A stretch of 64,000 nt of DNA from Bolinopsis microptera (taxonomy: Eukaryota > Ctenophora > Tentaculata > Lobata > Bolinopsidae): positions 4,707,246-4,771,245 of the forward strand of contig NC_087081.1 in NCBI RefSeq assembly GCF_026151205.1, read 5' to 3'. The position numbers were made by a program, and so were the translations under genes. Of the stretch, positions 10,738 through 22,982 are shown piece by piece. Positions within the stretch are counted from its first letter, which is position 1. Each line of letters opens with the position of its first letter. The notes below the pieces were generated by a model that was given only the letters and a program-made list of their open reading frames with translations, made no database searches and had not been told where the DNA came from.

Positions 10738-11290
10738 AATGTTTCGAAAGAAGTTTTAACAAGAATTGAAGGTACCAGTTATATCAGTAATAAGGAAAAA
10801 CACAATGATTATCTGTGGCCGGTTTCATCCTTATGTAGCAAAGAAATGTTTTATAAATCTCTACTCCACTGGGAAGTATGAATAAATTATATTTTGTAAT
10901 CTTGTTTTTATTCATAAATAATATTTGATAAATTATAACCTTTAAATTTGCAGATGGAGAAATAATTATTTGTCCATGTAGTGTGATGATAATTTGTAGA
11001 CATTAGTGATGATGTTATGTCATAATTTTTACTTTACTTTACATTACTTTACTATTCAGGCAGCTCTAACAAACATACAGCCTTCGACTCTTGAGCACTA
11101 GATGGGAGCACTAGCTAGGGAACTTTTTTGATTCACGATGTCAATCCTTCGCATCTCGCCGATCTGCATACGTGGTTGCGAGAAAATGCGCGGCGCGACC
11201 CAGTAGTGCATCGCGCTACAAGAAACTTTTACATTTTATAATGTTCAGGTTCAAGTCACATGTTGCGTTATAACGACGAGCAAAGTATCC

Positions 11291-11314
11291 GGCATGCCTA
11301 ATTTTAGGCATGCC
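11291..11314. repeat. 10-bp hairpin GGCATGCCTA-ATTT-TAGGCATGCC
   Basis: Perfect inverted repeat with a 4-bp loop at the start of a TGTATTTACCATG-rich stretch. Function unknown. Confidence 0.8.
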
Positions 11315-11391
11315 CTGTATTTACCATGTTCTAGCTGTGTTTACCATGTCCTGTATTTACCATTTCATGTATTTGCCACATGTCCTGTATT

Positions 11392-11435
11392 TACTTGTCA
11401 TACGTTGTATGACCCGCCGCGCACGAGTGCGCGGC
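11392..11435. repeat. GC-rich hairpin within a dispersed repeat (family A core)
   Basis: GCCGCGCAC and GTGCGCGGC (11,416-11,424 and 11,427-11,435) form a 9-bp perfect stem with a GA loop. The preceding TTACTTGTCATAC...GTATGACCC also occurs, reversed, at about 63,150-63,210. This marks a third copy of a repeat otherwise found at 41.0 and 63.1 kb. Confidence 0.65.
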
Positions 11436-14400
11436 TACTACAGTTTCTCACTATACAGTTTTTCATTATAGTGAGGCGACAGTGGGGGTCACCACGTGAT
11501 ATAACAAGTATTTACTATGTTTTTTTTTATATCATAACGATTCTTTATAAATGCATTTCAGCTCAGTTAATTAATTAGGAATCGAGTATAATTTATCAAT
11601 TTTACTTTTTCCTGCAGCTCATATAATAGCTTTGCTAAAGTCTAGTCTTTTTAACGCCATAATATTTAGGAAGCTACAATTTTTTGAAGCTGGAACAAGC
11701 ATGATGGTTTTTTTTTTTTTTACTCATATTGTCAAGAATTTTATTTTTAAACACCAATTAACGCACCGCTCCGATTTTTGAACAAGGCATTCAATGCAAA
11801 TTTTAAATTTTGATTGCGTTACAATTTAATACACGTACAGTATGTATTTCCAATGTCAAATTTTATTTGATTGACGATGTTAATCTTTAGCAGCTCTGCA
11901 GCTGCGCGGCCCAATGGTGCATTTCAAATTTCAGCGATTTATGATTTAGTGAAAAGCATCATGTTGGATGCGCGCGCGGCGTATTATTGTAATTTTAAAG
12001 CTACAAAACTAAATTTTTATTGCTTTAAATGAATATTTTGTATTTATTTTCTTTCCGTTTTTATTTATTTTATGTTCAATGGCAAGTTAAGCAGAATGAG
12101 CAACACTTTATTCTAAAAATTTGTTAGCCATTAGCGTACACAATTTATAAAACTGTATGCTATATATTATGCTATATATAGCTAATTAATACAACACAAT
12201 AAAATTAAACTGTTAATACCGCAAACATTATTAGTTTTATTTAAACGCTTTGCAATTGCTTTTAATATTGAAATGTTTCAAAATTAAAATTTTTTAGTTT
12301 CGTCGATAACGAAAGCTGGCTTTATACTTTATAAACAAAGACGATGAAAAGAGCCCCTTTTCCATTTTCATTTAACTTCAATTATATCACGATTTTTTAA
12401 TAATCTAGCTTGCTAGTCTATTGGTCGATTTCCCCGAAGTAAAACGAATGCTCACGTGTCACGGAGGGAATGACATGCCAAGTAAATCCAACTGGTCGTT
12501 AGCTATCTCCTTAAAGTAGGTGACATCGGGATTAGTGTTTGTACTGTTAAAGACTGCAATTCCGGTTTCGTTCGTTTGTACTAATATTGCATCTTTCCGC
12601 CAGATTAATGGCATAGCCTGGTACTTAATAACTGCAGTTTGGTTGATAATCGTGAATAGTTTTCCACTTCTGTCTTAGCATATACGACCAGAGCCATTTT
12701 GGTAGCTCTCTTCTACCTGAAGGCTAATCAGACACGAATTATGACTTAATTGTTCCTTTAGTTGACCCAAATAGATGAGATATTAACAATTTTTTCATCA
12801 CATTGTTCGTTGTTTTACTTTTCCCTCAAGTATAGAAGGGTAAATTTGTCTCTAATCAAGTAATGTTTGATTGTTCTTTTACTTTTACTCTATCAGGATA
12901 AGAGTGAAATTTGACCGACTTGAGAACCACAGTCGTTGCTCTTAGAGTGAAAAGTTGTAGTGCGGTGAAAATAGCAGAATTAATAATAATGTAGACTTTT
13001 TATATTAGACTTAAACATAGAGTCTTGTACATTGGATTGTCATAGTGCTGTATTTAATACAAAGGAGTTCACTAATTCTTCTCAGATTTTTAAAATTACT
13101 ACCTTTTTGCAGCAGAAAGTGATGTCAAGAGGTAATAATATCTATTTATTTTTACGATTTTGAAAGCACCTGCACTGGGGGTTCAAATTTGGGGATCTAA
13201 AGTTCTTCTTCCTTGGCCAATTTTTATTTCTTCATACTGTCCAAAAGGCCTAAATACATTCAACCCAACTACAAAAGTTTCAATTGCATATGTTTTACGA
13301 ATCAAATCAAATCAAAATATAATGACACAAACATCATCACACATCATCAAAAATATGTCTACTAAAGTTTTAAAATTATCTAAAATCTATTGGCCTAAAC
13401 AACCAAGTTAAAAATGAATCTAATTTACGGTTTCTTTAAAGTTTGAGAAAAAGCACAGAATCTCTCCGCCTGTTCCATCATCTGCATTTAAAGCTTCTTT
13501 GTTGTTGCTTTTACTGCAGCACCCACTAATTTTCATTTTGCTCAGTTGTATAATAAATACAACATTTATAAACCGTCTTATAGCTAAATCATATAACTCG
13601 ATATAATTTAACCCTGGAGATAAACTCCAGTGCTTTCTAAAGCGGCTCTTACATTAACTGAGCTTAGTTTAATTGAAAATTAGACATGACAAGTTCATTT
13701 ATCCTCTTTGATAGGACTTTTGCTACTGTTTAAATTTCAGCTGTTTTCTTCCACGATGATTATATGAGAAGACAGGGTGAAGGTTAGTGAGAGACACACA
13801 TTTTTACTGAAACAAACAGGAAATAGAATATGAAACACCTGTGTTCTTGGTGTTCTGCTTATTTAAGCTTTCTTGCTACTTTCATGGAATTTGCAATAGC
13901 TGTTGTGACTTTCTTTGCTTAATAGAAATGCTATATTTCATTTCCAAGCTGTGCTTGATAGTTGATGTTGTTTTAAGTTAGAATCAAATCAAATCAAGAA
14001 TAAAAACATAAAATAGTTTACACCACTTTTTAAAACAAATTTCCTTATTCCTACATTATGAAGAAAAATACTGATTGTGCATGTTGCCAGGGAAAAGATG
14101 AATTTCAAAGTTTATTTCAGGAAATTAAGTTGTTTTTCGTGTCCTTGACTCTAGGGGACCCATAAAAAAGGTATGCTTTAATGAACTTCATGATAGCATT
14201 GCAGTTACAAAGTTTTTGTTTCATACATTTTACAAATTGCAGATGATATATAATCGTATCTTAAGGCACTTTGGAATGAAAACCGGTTTAGCCTTGTGTC
14301 AGAACTTGGACACTGTACCAAGGTATTTGTCTGTAGTATAGACTTTTTTCCATTCACCCCCTTTTGTAAAAAGCCAACAGTGAAAGGTTACAAATGCAAT

Positions 14401-15148
14401 GGTCGCTTTTGCAGAAAAAGAGGGATTTTGGAGAACGAGGTAGGTGGGTTTAAATATGTCGTCAGTCCTTCCGTCCGTTACCATGACAACTGGACAACTA
14501 GACGCGCGCAGTGAGCAAGGGTTGCTTGCGGAGATGTGATGTATAACCGTTAGTCAGTGCATGCGTGGCGCGAGTGTATTTTGTACTGATGTGTACAATT
14601 ATAAAACATAAGTATTCAGTATAGTTCACTTTCTGCTTACAATTTCTTAAATTGCAGATAAAAGTTAGGTTCTACGGCAATTGAATTGAATCACAAGTGT
14701 TTCCCTATTTAAAGCATAATGTTCATGTTATGAAGTGAGCTGATTAGAGCTTGTAGTGAATCGAAATCTAGCGTCTTGTTATACTTGGAGTTTTGTGAGT
14801 GTTATTTTGTCTAATATCCTGCTAAAGATGGTGACTTATGTTTTGATAGAATTAATAGAGTTGATTCGGATAATTCCGTTATCAATTCCATTTTCATTGG
14901 CCTCTTTATATATGTGAAACTGAATCCTGTGAGTATGATCGCTATGTAGATCATCTGAAAATTTGTACCTAGAAAAAATGTGTTGTCCCTGCCCTTCTCT
15001 TGAGTAGTATCCTAATCATAATGACTTTACTTTGGAGGTTCCTAGTCGAGTGCTGATGTCACCATGGGGTGGGCCTTTAATTTGAGTGGGAGTTTGTTCT
15101 ACAAATCCACCAAGTTTTAAAATAGCTTACTCCACATGCGCACTTCCA

Positions 15149-15149
<1 letters not shown>

Positions 15150-15179
<30 letters not shown>

Positions 15180-15352
15180 TATGTATGTTTATGTGATCGT
15201 TTTATTATGGATGACTGTTAGCATGATTATTAGAGTGAGTATGAATATGAGTGTGACTGTCAGTGTGAATATTAAAGTGAACGTGAGTGTAAGTGTGATT
15301 GCAAGTGTGAATGTAAGTGTGAGTGTAAGACGTAAGTGTGAGTGTAAGTGTG
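15150..15352. repeat. GT microsatellite followed by degenerate AGTGTR hexamers
   Basis: A (GT)n/TATG run at 15,150-15,193 leads into about 130 bp of imperfect repeats of the form (A/T)GTGTGA, AGTGTA and similar. The open frame over it (15,136-15,411) is a by-product of the repeat. Confidence 0.85.
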
Positions 15353-17040
15353 TGCAACGTTCATGCAGGCAAACAAACTGGCACTTGAGTGTCTCTTTGT
15401 TAAAACATTAAAAGCGGAGTTATCAATTCCACCAGTAGATATTAATTATCCCCGATTTTCTCAAACACAACTCAAACTATTACATATCGCTGACTTTACC
15501 CATCACACCATATCCCTCCCTGCATATTATTCAATCTGACATCTTGCATAATATAATACATCGGGCACCTTGTCATGTATTAACATTTTAGTATTAATCG
15601 TCATTACCTCAGAGCAGGTATTATATATGTGTGTAATCCGAGACTCCTATTAGAGGCTGTATTTCTACACAGTGCAGTGTCGTCGTCTCCCCTAGCCAAT
15701 GAGAAGCGAGAGATCCAGTAATTAACCAATCAGAGCACAGGGTTTCAGTAATTAACCAATCAGTTGGCTGTGTTGGGTGTCATGCGATCGGCTTAACATG
15801 TGTACACCTCTTTTTGTTTAAGGTTCGCTATTATTATATAATAGAACATGCAAGTTTCGGCAGGAACTATGTGCTCACTGCACGATGTAATGGCATCCAA
15901 TTTTTGATGATTTATGCCGAGTGTTTTTTATCAGTCAGTATTTTTCAAGCTGTGTTTTCTGCTACGGTCAACAAAAAAGTGAAATGTGTAAATTATAACA
16001 TGTCAAAATAGTTTAAACATGCGTTCCAATATGAAAATGATTTAATTTGTTTGTGGCAAGTTTTAAATTTCCTGGCAAGAATCTCCGTTCGCATAATCAG
16101 TTTCAATTCAAGTCTTTGCTCAGATTATCCGTACAGTGTAGATATAATTGCCGCTTAATATCTGCATAATTATAATTGCCCCGACTAAAAACATCTACGT
16201 GCAAGTCGGAACATACCCAGTTTCTTACACAGACGTTTATTTGTACGATATCAGATTAATTAATTGAACTTCGCTGACAGTCAAATGAATTTCAATGGGT
16301 TGAGGTCGTTAGTCCAAACTTATATATTTGCTTATATTCCAATGTTTAAAAAAGTATTAGTAATTTCAAACATATCGCTTCAATATTCACATATATGCAA
16401 GGCGAACTTGTGAACGTAGAAAGCCTACTTGACGTTGAGAAATAATAATATGTATTCTGTTTACTCTGACCTACTAGCACGATATTGCTCGGTGATATTT
16501 GCTGTAGTTAGCTTGTCAGGAGACTCTTAGTTTCAAGATTTCAATCCTGATTTGTGGGTTCCCTTCTTGTCAAAATACAGTATATTGATTTGACTTTTAT
16601 TTTGTTTTCCTTGCTGTGTTTTTTTAGGTTTGCTCATGAGATGGAAAATGATGTAGCGGGTGGCCGCGGTTTTTTTGCAGCCATACTCTAAGACTTAAGT
16701 TTTAAAGTTCGTCCTTAGCAGTGAATTTCTATTCCCAGATGAAATATTTCCATTGTTTCATTTTTCTGGGAACTTTTCCAACAACTGGTATTCACTTCAT
16801 TCTGTTAGATATTTGAAAAGGATATATGGCGTACGTAGATCTGCTCTCATATCCGAATTATTAACTCATCAAGTCAGGAATTGTTTGTGCAACATTTATT
16901 GTCTTCGAATCACAATTTCTTGAAACATTTTTCTTTGTAATGAATGTTGGCGGAAAAGCTGCCCATACAATCTACATTATATTGAAAATACATATTTTTT
17001 ACATACTCAATATCCAAAGCATAAACTATTCCCACGCAGT

Positions 17041-17449
17041 AAAAAGTGGTACAAACACAGAGCAGAGAAGGTGTTGGAGAACGAAAAAGTCAAGCTATTG
17101 TGGGACTTTCACATCCAGTCAGACCACGTTATCGAGCACTGCAGACCGGATCTTCTCCTGGTAGACAAGGTAATCAACGCAGCAACCATCATCGACGTTG
17201 CAGTCCCGTACCAGGAGATACCCGGATCTTGGATAGAGAGCAAGATAAGATACTAGCTTATCAAGACCTAAAAAGAGAGATTAAGAAGAACTGGAATTTA
17301 CGAAAGGTTACAATTGTCCCAGTGGTGGTAGGCGCTTTAGGAACTGTCACCATAAACTTTCGTAAGCACCTCGATGCAGCATCTCTAATCTTCAGAAGAC
17401 AGCTCTGCTTGGATCAGCCAGAATTCTCAGGATGGTTTTGGACATCTAA
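17041..17449 (+). pseudogene. LINE ORF C-terminus (restriction-like endonuclease), two frameshifts
   Basis: The coding trace passes through three frames. From 17,041 it reads KKWYKHRAEKVLEN, KLLWDF, then RPDLLLVDK and IIDVAVP. The PD and downstream Asp match the PD-x12-14-D core of the restriction-like endonuclease found at the C-terminus of R2-type LINEs. Near 17,215 the frame shifts and continues EQDKILAYQDLKREI and VVVGALGTV. Near 17,390 it shifts again to LQKTALLGSARILRMVLDI and stops. The reverse transcriptase is absent. The fragment is therefore a dead, 5'-truncated copy. Confidence 0.8.
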
Positions 17450-17529
17450 TTGAGTGTTTAATACACCGTAGCTCTTCTTGAAGTTTTAATTTATTCTGTA
17501 TAACTGTAATATATACTTTTTGGTCTCTT

Positions 17530-18060
17530 TTATCTCTTCCCTCGTCCGCAAGCCCTGTCTCTTGTTTATACAACTTTTAACTCATATCAATGTACATATC
17601 GGAAAGTTGTTGTATTTATTAAGTATACTGTATTGAAATTACTCCCAGATTTGTGTAAAGATTATTTTCGTCTGGACCTTGTGAATACAATTGTTACAGT
17701 TATTTCTCTTTTTTTTCTTCCCTTGCTCTGCAAGCCCTGTTTCTTGTATAAAAATTGTGTTTAGTATTTCGTATATTCTTGTAATTATTGTGATAATTTG
17801 TGATTCAGTTTTCAGTATTAGTAATTGGTGTTTGCTGAATTACTGTATTATACACTCTGTGGCCAGCTCTTATGTGTTCCATCTCTTGCCCTGCAAGCCC
17901 TGTTTCTTGTTTATACAACATAATATAATTATGTAATAAACATTTATTGTAGTGTAGGATTGTTTGAATTTCTATTTGCTAAGTCATTTAATATGCATTT
18001 TGTGTTTGTTTCTCCCGTTTTTCTTCCCTTGCGTTGCAAGCCCTGTCTCTTGTAAAAACA
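17530..18060 (+). repeat. Four spaced copies of a GCAAGCCCTGTYTCTTGT motif in a LINE 3' UTR
   Basis: The core GCAAGCCCTGT starts at 17,548, 17,730, 17,893 and 18,036. Each is preceded by a pyrimidine-rich TTCCCT(T/C)-type stretch and followed by YTCTTGT. Spacing shrinks from 182 to 163 to 143 bp. These look like decayed tandem repeats of the 3' untranslated region. Confidence 0.75.
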
Positions 18061-18363
18061 ACCACTTTTGTAGATACACACAGTCTCTACGCCTTTATCC
18101 TCTGGTCCCTAGGGTCAGCTGACTCCGGGCCAGAGGAAAATTACCGATTGCCAAGGTTTGATGCCTAGGCAGTCGAGACCTCTTATTGAGACCCGATATA
18201 ATAATAATAAGTTCTAGAAATTTATACATCGCTTTATAGCCAAAAAGAACTCAAAACCCAAAGATTCAGTTCAAGCCATAGTAAAGCGACTCATGAACAT
18301 GTACATAAGAACTTAGCATTTTAAATGAAGTATGGTTTGTATGAGAAAGATATTATACGATAC

Positions 18364-19372
18364 TTATATGAACACTTTTTCAAGTAGATGAGTCTTTAGT
18401 CTCTTTTTAAACAAGTCAATATCAGTCAATGTTCTCAATTGATAAGGAAGCTGATTCCATACTGAGGGTCCACAGTAACTAAAACCTCTCTCAGTTTTAC
18501 TATAATTTGAGACAGGAGGACCATTTAGGAGGAAATAGTCTTGTTCAGTTCGTAGCACACGTACAGGTTGACTCTTGATGTCGATGCATTTGGTGGTATA
18601 GTCTGGAGCTATGTTGTTGATGCATTTGAACACTGTTTGAGCAATCTTATACTTGTTGTCTAATTGGAAGAAAATGGGCCTTTTTCAGGAATGGAGTGAC
18701 ACTGTCCCATTTTTAATAGCTTTTCTACCAAACAAGAATCGTACACAGGAATTTTATACCTTCTGGAGTGTCTTTATGAGAAAATCGGGTAAACCATAGA
18801 GAAGTCCATTGCAATAGTCTAGTTTTGAAAAGATCAAACAGTGAATGAGCTGTCTTTTTAGGTCATAGTTAAGCTTTGAGCCCATTTAACTCGAAGGTTC
18901 CTCAAATGGATGTTGCAACAACTGATAATTGAATTGACTTGATCTTCAAATGTAAGGAATTGATCAAAGAGGACACCTAAACTTTTTACTGTGTGGGATG
19001 CATCCACAAGGTCAGCTGCATTGTCAAGTTGTATTGAGTCGACTGGACATGAAGAGTAACTGTTCTTGGTCTGTACTACAAGAGTTTCTGTTTTGTTTTG
19101 GTTTAATTTGAGTTTATTTTGGGTCATCCAGCTCTTAATTTCTTGAAAACAACGTGTAATTCTCTCTTCGATTGTTGACAGATCTCGAAATAGTGGGTTA
19201 AACTCAATGTAAAGTTGGGTGTCATCTGCGCACATGTGGATGTTAAATCCATGTCTCTTTGCAATATGATTAAGCTCCTTTGTGTACAGTATAAACAGAA
19301 TTGGACCTAGAATTGAACCTTGCGGGACTCCAATTCTAAGGAAGCATCTCTCAATTCTAAGGAAGCATCTAT
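18364..19372 (-). pseudogene. Reverse transcriptase fragment of the minus-strand LINE
   Basis: Reading the minus strand from 19,336 gives GVPQGSILGPILFILYT, then CADDTQLYI (the catalytic YADD with Tyr changed to Cys), KLNQNKTE and TVKSLGVLFD. An open stretch to 18,858 is followed by broken frames with IFSKLDYCNGLLYGLP, then an open stretch (18,633-18,364) with VFKCINN and PSVWNQLPYQLR. The upstream endonuclease and RT fingers are missing. Several frame breaks and stops make this a dead copy. Confidence 0.85.
19331..19372. repeat. 21-bp tandem duplication at the LINE break point
   Basis: CAATTCTAAGGAAGCATCT is repeated with a 21-bp period exactly at the 5' truncation point of the minus-strand LINE. 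It preserves the frame. Confidence 0.85.
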
Positions 19373-20241
19373 TATAATGTGAGTAAGAGAGAAATACTGA
19401 GAAGTTCTATATATATTCCCCCCTTTGTTGTGGTCTATAAATGCCTTCCTTTCGGACTTCAGCATCGAATCATTAGTTTGTCATCTCTATTTATAGTTTG
19501 GTTTAACCTATTTCAACTACTAGTACAGTATAATGTAGACTAGGACCTATTTCTACTGCAACTACAGTGTAATGTAGATTTGCTTCAGACTAAGATCTGA
19601 TTTTACATTGTTGCTCAACTAGTTAGAACCAAGCACCTTACTACCAGGTGGGTTTCTAAACGATTTTTCATGCCATTTTTGTTGATGAAACATGTAGCAG
19701 CTTGGGATTATTAAATTGTGAGTCAACTGACGTCGTCAGATCCCTACATGTTTTGTTCTTTATTACGTCAGATATGTACGAGAGCTATCATATTATTGAA
19801 ATGATATGCTGTGTATTGTGACGTCTTTATATAAGTGAATACTGAATATATTATATGTATAATGGAATTGTGATTCTGTTGTAATATATCTAACAAATTT
19901 ATTTACTCCCGTTTTCGATAAAGTTGTCAACACTCAACAAGTTATTAATCAAATGCTTTTACTTTTATCTTAGATAAAATCCTATGTTACGTCCAACCAT
20001 TTCACAACCATGGGTGACCACATTAAATCCACAAACTTACTTCTTTTATAAATAATATGTATAAATATAACATTCGTATATGACATCCGCTCATTACTGG
20101 GCACCGTATTGTGTAAATTATTTAGTCGCATTTTATACAATATCTTTGTCGCATAATAACGGGTTACAGGGGTAGTAAATACTTTGTTTCGTTTGGCAAA
20201 TATCTAACAAACAAACTTCTCATTGTTATAGATAACATGCT
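19373..20241. other. Intergenic, nothing recognised
   Basis: AT-rich DNA with no gene or clear repeat that I can support. Confidence 0.4.
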
Positions 20242-22431
20242 ATGAGTTATCCTGTGTCGGTGATGAAGAACTCGCACGCCATCGACAGCCACTTTAGAGA
20301 TGTTTTACAACCCCAACACACCAACGCCTTAGCAAGGTAACTAATTTTGTTCGTCCTTTTTTCTGTACGAATGTTTGTAAATTTGTCCCTTTTTTCAAAG
20401 ATTTTATAAATTTCCTCAGTAATTTCCTTTAAACTTTGCCACCCAACTGTACACAACTGTACAACTCTTCTAAAACGTTTATAATTACTGCGCAACACAG
20501 GGTTGTTTCACATCATAAGTCATCCTTCTTTCTTTTGTCCGACATCGTTTATAAATTTTGTATTTTGTGGCAGCAACAAATGTATACTAAGAGTTGATTT
20601 TGACGAAACAAAAAGATACTGGTCAACATGTCGAGTGTCGACTAGTGTCGAGACGGCGTGTGCTCAGTGCTGTATATAATATAGTAATATAGTAAGCTAG
20701 TAAGCAATGTGGGAGTAATAATAATTTACTCTTTTAAGAAGTTGTGTTTGAACAATAAGAATTAGGATTCGTCCCAGCCACATGTTTAAGTTAAATAAAA
20801 AATTATAGCTCGTACATTATACGTTGTGATGTAATCTACTAAACGTTTAGTAGATTTTCACTTAGAGTGATATTAGTTGATTTTACCAAAGATGGCATTA
20901 AATTCGGTAAGAATTACCTAATCGGCCTACATCATGAATCAACATTGACAACATGAATCTGTCGGTCACAAGTTCCACAGAAAATAAACTTTTAAATAAT
21001 AATCAGAAAGCATAAAATTAATACTCAACTCTCAACTTTTATCTTACCTAAATGGGCATCAAATTCATCAGAATCGGCCATCCAGTTTGATGGGGAAATT
21101 ACAAAGAGTTTCGTTTCTCCAGAACCCCAGAACCAACGTTTATTTCCCATGTTTGTTGTCAGTTTGGTTACTGCTGGCAATATACCAGCTCTCTTCAAAC
21201 TCTTCTTCTGAATCTTAGTCAACTGTAAGCTCTCCTGTACGGCGGCTTTCACAACGCGTCCCTATGTCTCCAACTCCTGCAGCTGAAGAGAGAGACTCTT
21301 AAACTATCATGAGCTTACCTACCCCCGGCCCCCCCCGCCCCCCCCCCCCCCCCCCCCCCCGCCCCCACGTCACCCCCTCCCCCCATTTTCATTATCAACC
21401 AGTTACAGGGCTCTGAGCAATAGGGCCTGCTCTATCTCTCGCGCTGAACAATTGGAGTTTGTTTGCAAGTCGTTAATCATGATGGTTTCATCTCTTTTAC
21501 CCGGTATCCACGTTTGGTAAATGGTTAATAATAATCAAAGTTTTCTCCATATATTAAAGTCACACTTACTCAACAGTAAAAGTGTCATTTGCAATGACTG
21601 AATGACTCACATGTACATTGTACATAGCTTAAACAGGAGTCAAGAAGAACTGATATAAAGGTAAACATCAAGCTGCCAGTTTTTTCAAACCCTTTTGTAT
21701 GGCATTGACATCTGTTAACGTACACACGTCTATTCAGTCTACTCATGAAAATATGCCAGTAACGAACAAAAATAAAATGAACTCACCAGTTTGCGATGTT
21801 TGAATTTCAGATTTTAAAAATGATATGTACCAGCCCTTATGATATCCAGTTATCCGGATTTGTCAAATAATAATTATAAGCGTATTCTGAGGAGCTTTAA
21901 AGGTAATTTAGGTGTTATTATTGTGTGTAGAATAGCCGTGTGCTATTTCTAAGTAATTCGAAAGGAATGATGTCGACTCTTAACTATGTCGACCGTCGTC
22001 GAGGAGCCGAGTTGTAACCTTTGTCGGCCAAGGCTTTGTCGGCAGCTGCCGTTTTTCTTATGAAACGATCAGAACGTCACAGGAATTGTGAGCACTATAG
22101 TTAACTGAATATGTAATTAATAATACTCAAATCTCAATTGAACTGAAGACGTGATCAGATCCTATAGATCAAACCGACTTGAAAGCATTATATTCATTAA
22201 TCATGTTATATTCATTAATCATGTTATATTCATTAATCATGTTATATTAATTGATCATGTCGCTGCACCGTCACGGGTCAGACTAGATCGGGTAAGAATG
22301 AAGTGTATACATTCATTTGATCTATTTGCGTGTTCAAATCCTAATAGTGCCATACTTTGTAACGACATTCCATTTTCAGATATGAGAAATACGAAAATAA
22401 GCAAATACGAGATGAAGAAGATACTAACAAG
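20242..22431 (+). CDS. Two candidate 5' coding exons of a spliced gene
   Basis: Exon one runs from ATG 20,242 to 20,336 and ends AG|GTAACT. It encodes about 31 residues, starting MSYPVSVMKN and containing HFRDVLQPQH. Exon two (22,380-22,431) follows a TTTTCAG acceptor, ends AAG|GTAAGA and encodes YEKYENKQIRDEEDTNK. The phases match (two bases plus one), and exon two ends in phase 0. That is also the phase in which the first recognised exon of the glutamine-rich gene begins at 32,830. The pair may therefore be its 5' end across a roughly 10-kb intron. I recognise no domain. The evidence is splice signals and phase only, so chance is possible. Confidence 0.35.
20833..20856. repeat. 24-bp perfect palindrome
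   Basis: AATCTACTAAAC is directly followed by its reverse complement GTTTAGTAGATT. Confidence 0.85.
21322..21366. repeat. C-rich tract with a 23-C run
   Basis: Cytosines at 21,338-21,360 are uninterrupted, with further C/G-rich flanks on both sides. It is one of three long poly-C runs in an otherwise AT-rich window. Confidence 0.9.
22191..22260. repeat. 18-bp tandem repeat, about four copies
   Basis: The unit TATTCATTAATCATGTTA occurs three times exactly from 22,191, followed by a diverged fourth copy. Confidence 0.9.
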
Positions 22432-22904
22432 GTAAGATTGTCCTGTGATATTTCGGATATATTAAGATTATTCACTTATAACCAAATGTATTCTAGACGT
22501 GTTATTTTCAACATTGGAAAAGTGGCTAAAGTTCTTACCATCTTGCAAAATGTTGTAAATGTACGCCTTCAAGATGGACAATTCATAATTTCCCGCCATT
22601 TTCGCCACTAGGAACCTGGTAAATGGAGGCACGGTATTGACTGTTAACAGAGTTAACACGTTTAACTTACTTATTTATCACATACTGTAAAAGAGTACTG
22701 AAAATATAGTACTTATTATAATATACAGTACTAATTACAACATATTGTGTCTCGTATTATATAAACAATAACGGAAACATTAAAACAAACAATAAAAGAG
22801 TAAGTATATTAAGTTAATAACATTAATAATAGGTTTATCTGCTCGTCTCCTACTTTTTTAAGTGAGCCCCTTTCGGGCTCTCCTTCTCCATAACTGTGTA
22901 AAGA

Positions 22905-22982
22905 CATGCTGTTAATTATTAGTAATTTTAGATTAACATGCTGTTAATTATTAGTAATTTTAGATTAACATGCTGTTAATTG
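22905..22982. repeat. 32-bp tandem repeat, 2.4 copies
   Basis: Units starting CATGCTGTTAATTATTAG begin at 22,905 and 22,937, with a partial copy at 22,969. Confidence 0.9.

Larger units (their letters stand above)
10738..17013. other. Long non-coding region with decayed repeats
   Basis: About 6.3 kb with no convincing exon. Two GC-rich blocks (about 11,130-11,215 and 11,865-11,980) share a diverged sequence: TTGATT(C/G)ACGATGT(C/T)AAT, then a GCGCGGC core, then TGCAT. They are probably old copies of one repeat. Two hairpins lie at 11,291 and 11,416, and GT-rich tracts lie at 15.15-15.35 kb. Small frames at 11,294, 13,160, 14,296, 15,348 and 15,814 show no domain or splice support. Confidence 0.5.
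17014..18210 (+). mobile_element. 5'-truncated LINE with restriction-like endonuclease end and full 3' UTR
   Basis: The copy starts inside the C-terminal endonuclease region of a LINE of the type often annotated as R2-like. It runs through its stop at 17,447-17,449 and a 750-bp 3' untranslated region. The 3' end reads GAGACCCGATATAATAATAA, a microsatellite-type terminus usual for such LINEs. The left limit is uncertain by some tens of bases. Confidence 0.75.
18211..19372 (-). mobile_element. 5'-truncated LINE (Jockey/CR1-type), minus strand
   Basis: On the minus strand the copy starts in the RT core and ends at the TAA microsatellite near 18,197-18,210. It meets the plus-strand LINE tail to tail there. 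The 3' end motif GGCTATAAAGCGATGTATAA precedes the TTATTATTA tail. No target duplication could be defined. Confidence 0.75.

Noticed and set aside
11416-11435. Helitron 3' terminus
   Set aside because: The GC-rich hairpin fits, but no CTRR end follows at the usual distance in either orientation.
14296-14514. Overlapping plus and minus frames near 14.4 kb
   Set aside because: They overlap each other and neither shows a motif or splice support.
20247-20498. Minus-strand 83-codon frame
   Set aside because: It overlaps the better-supported plus-strand exon with a splice donor at 20,337 and has no domain.
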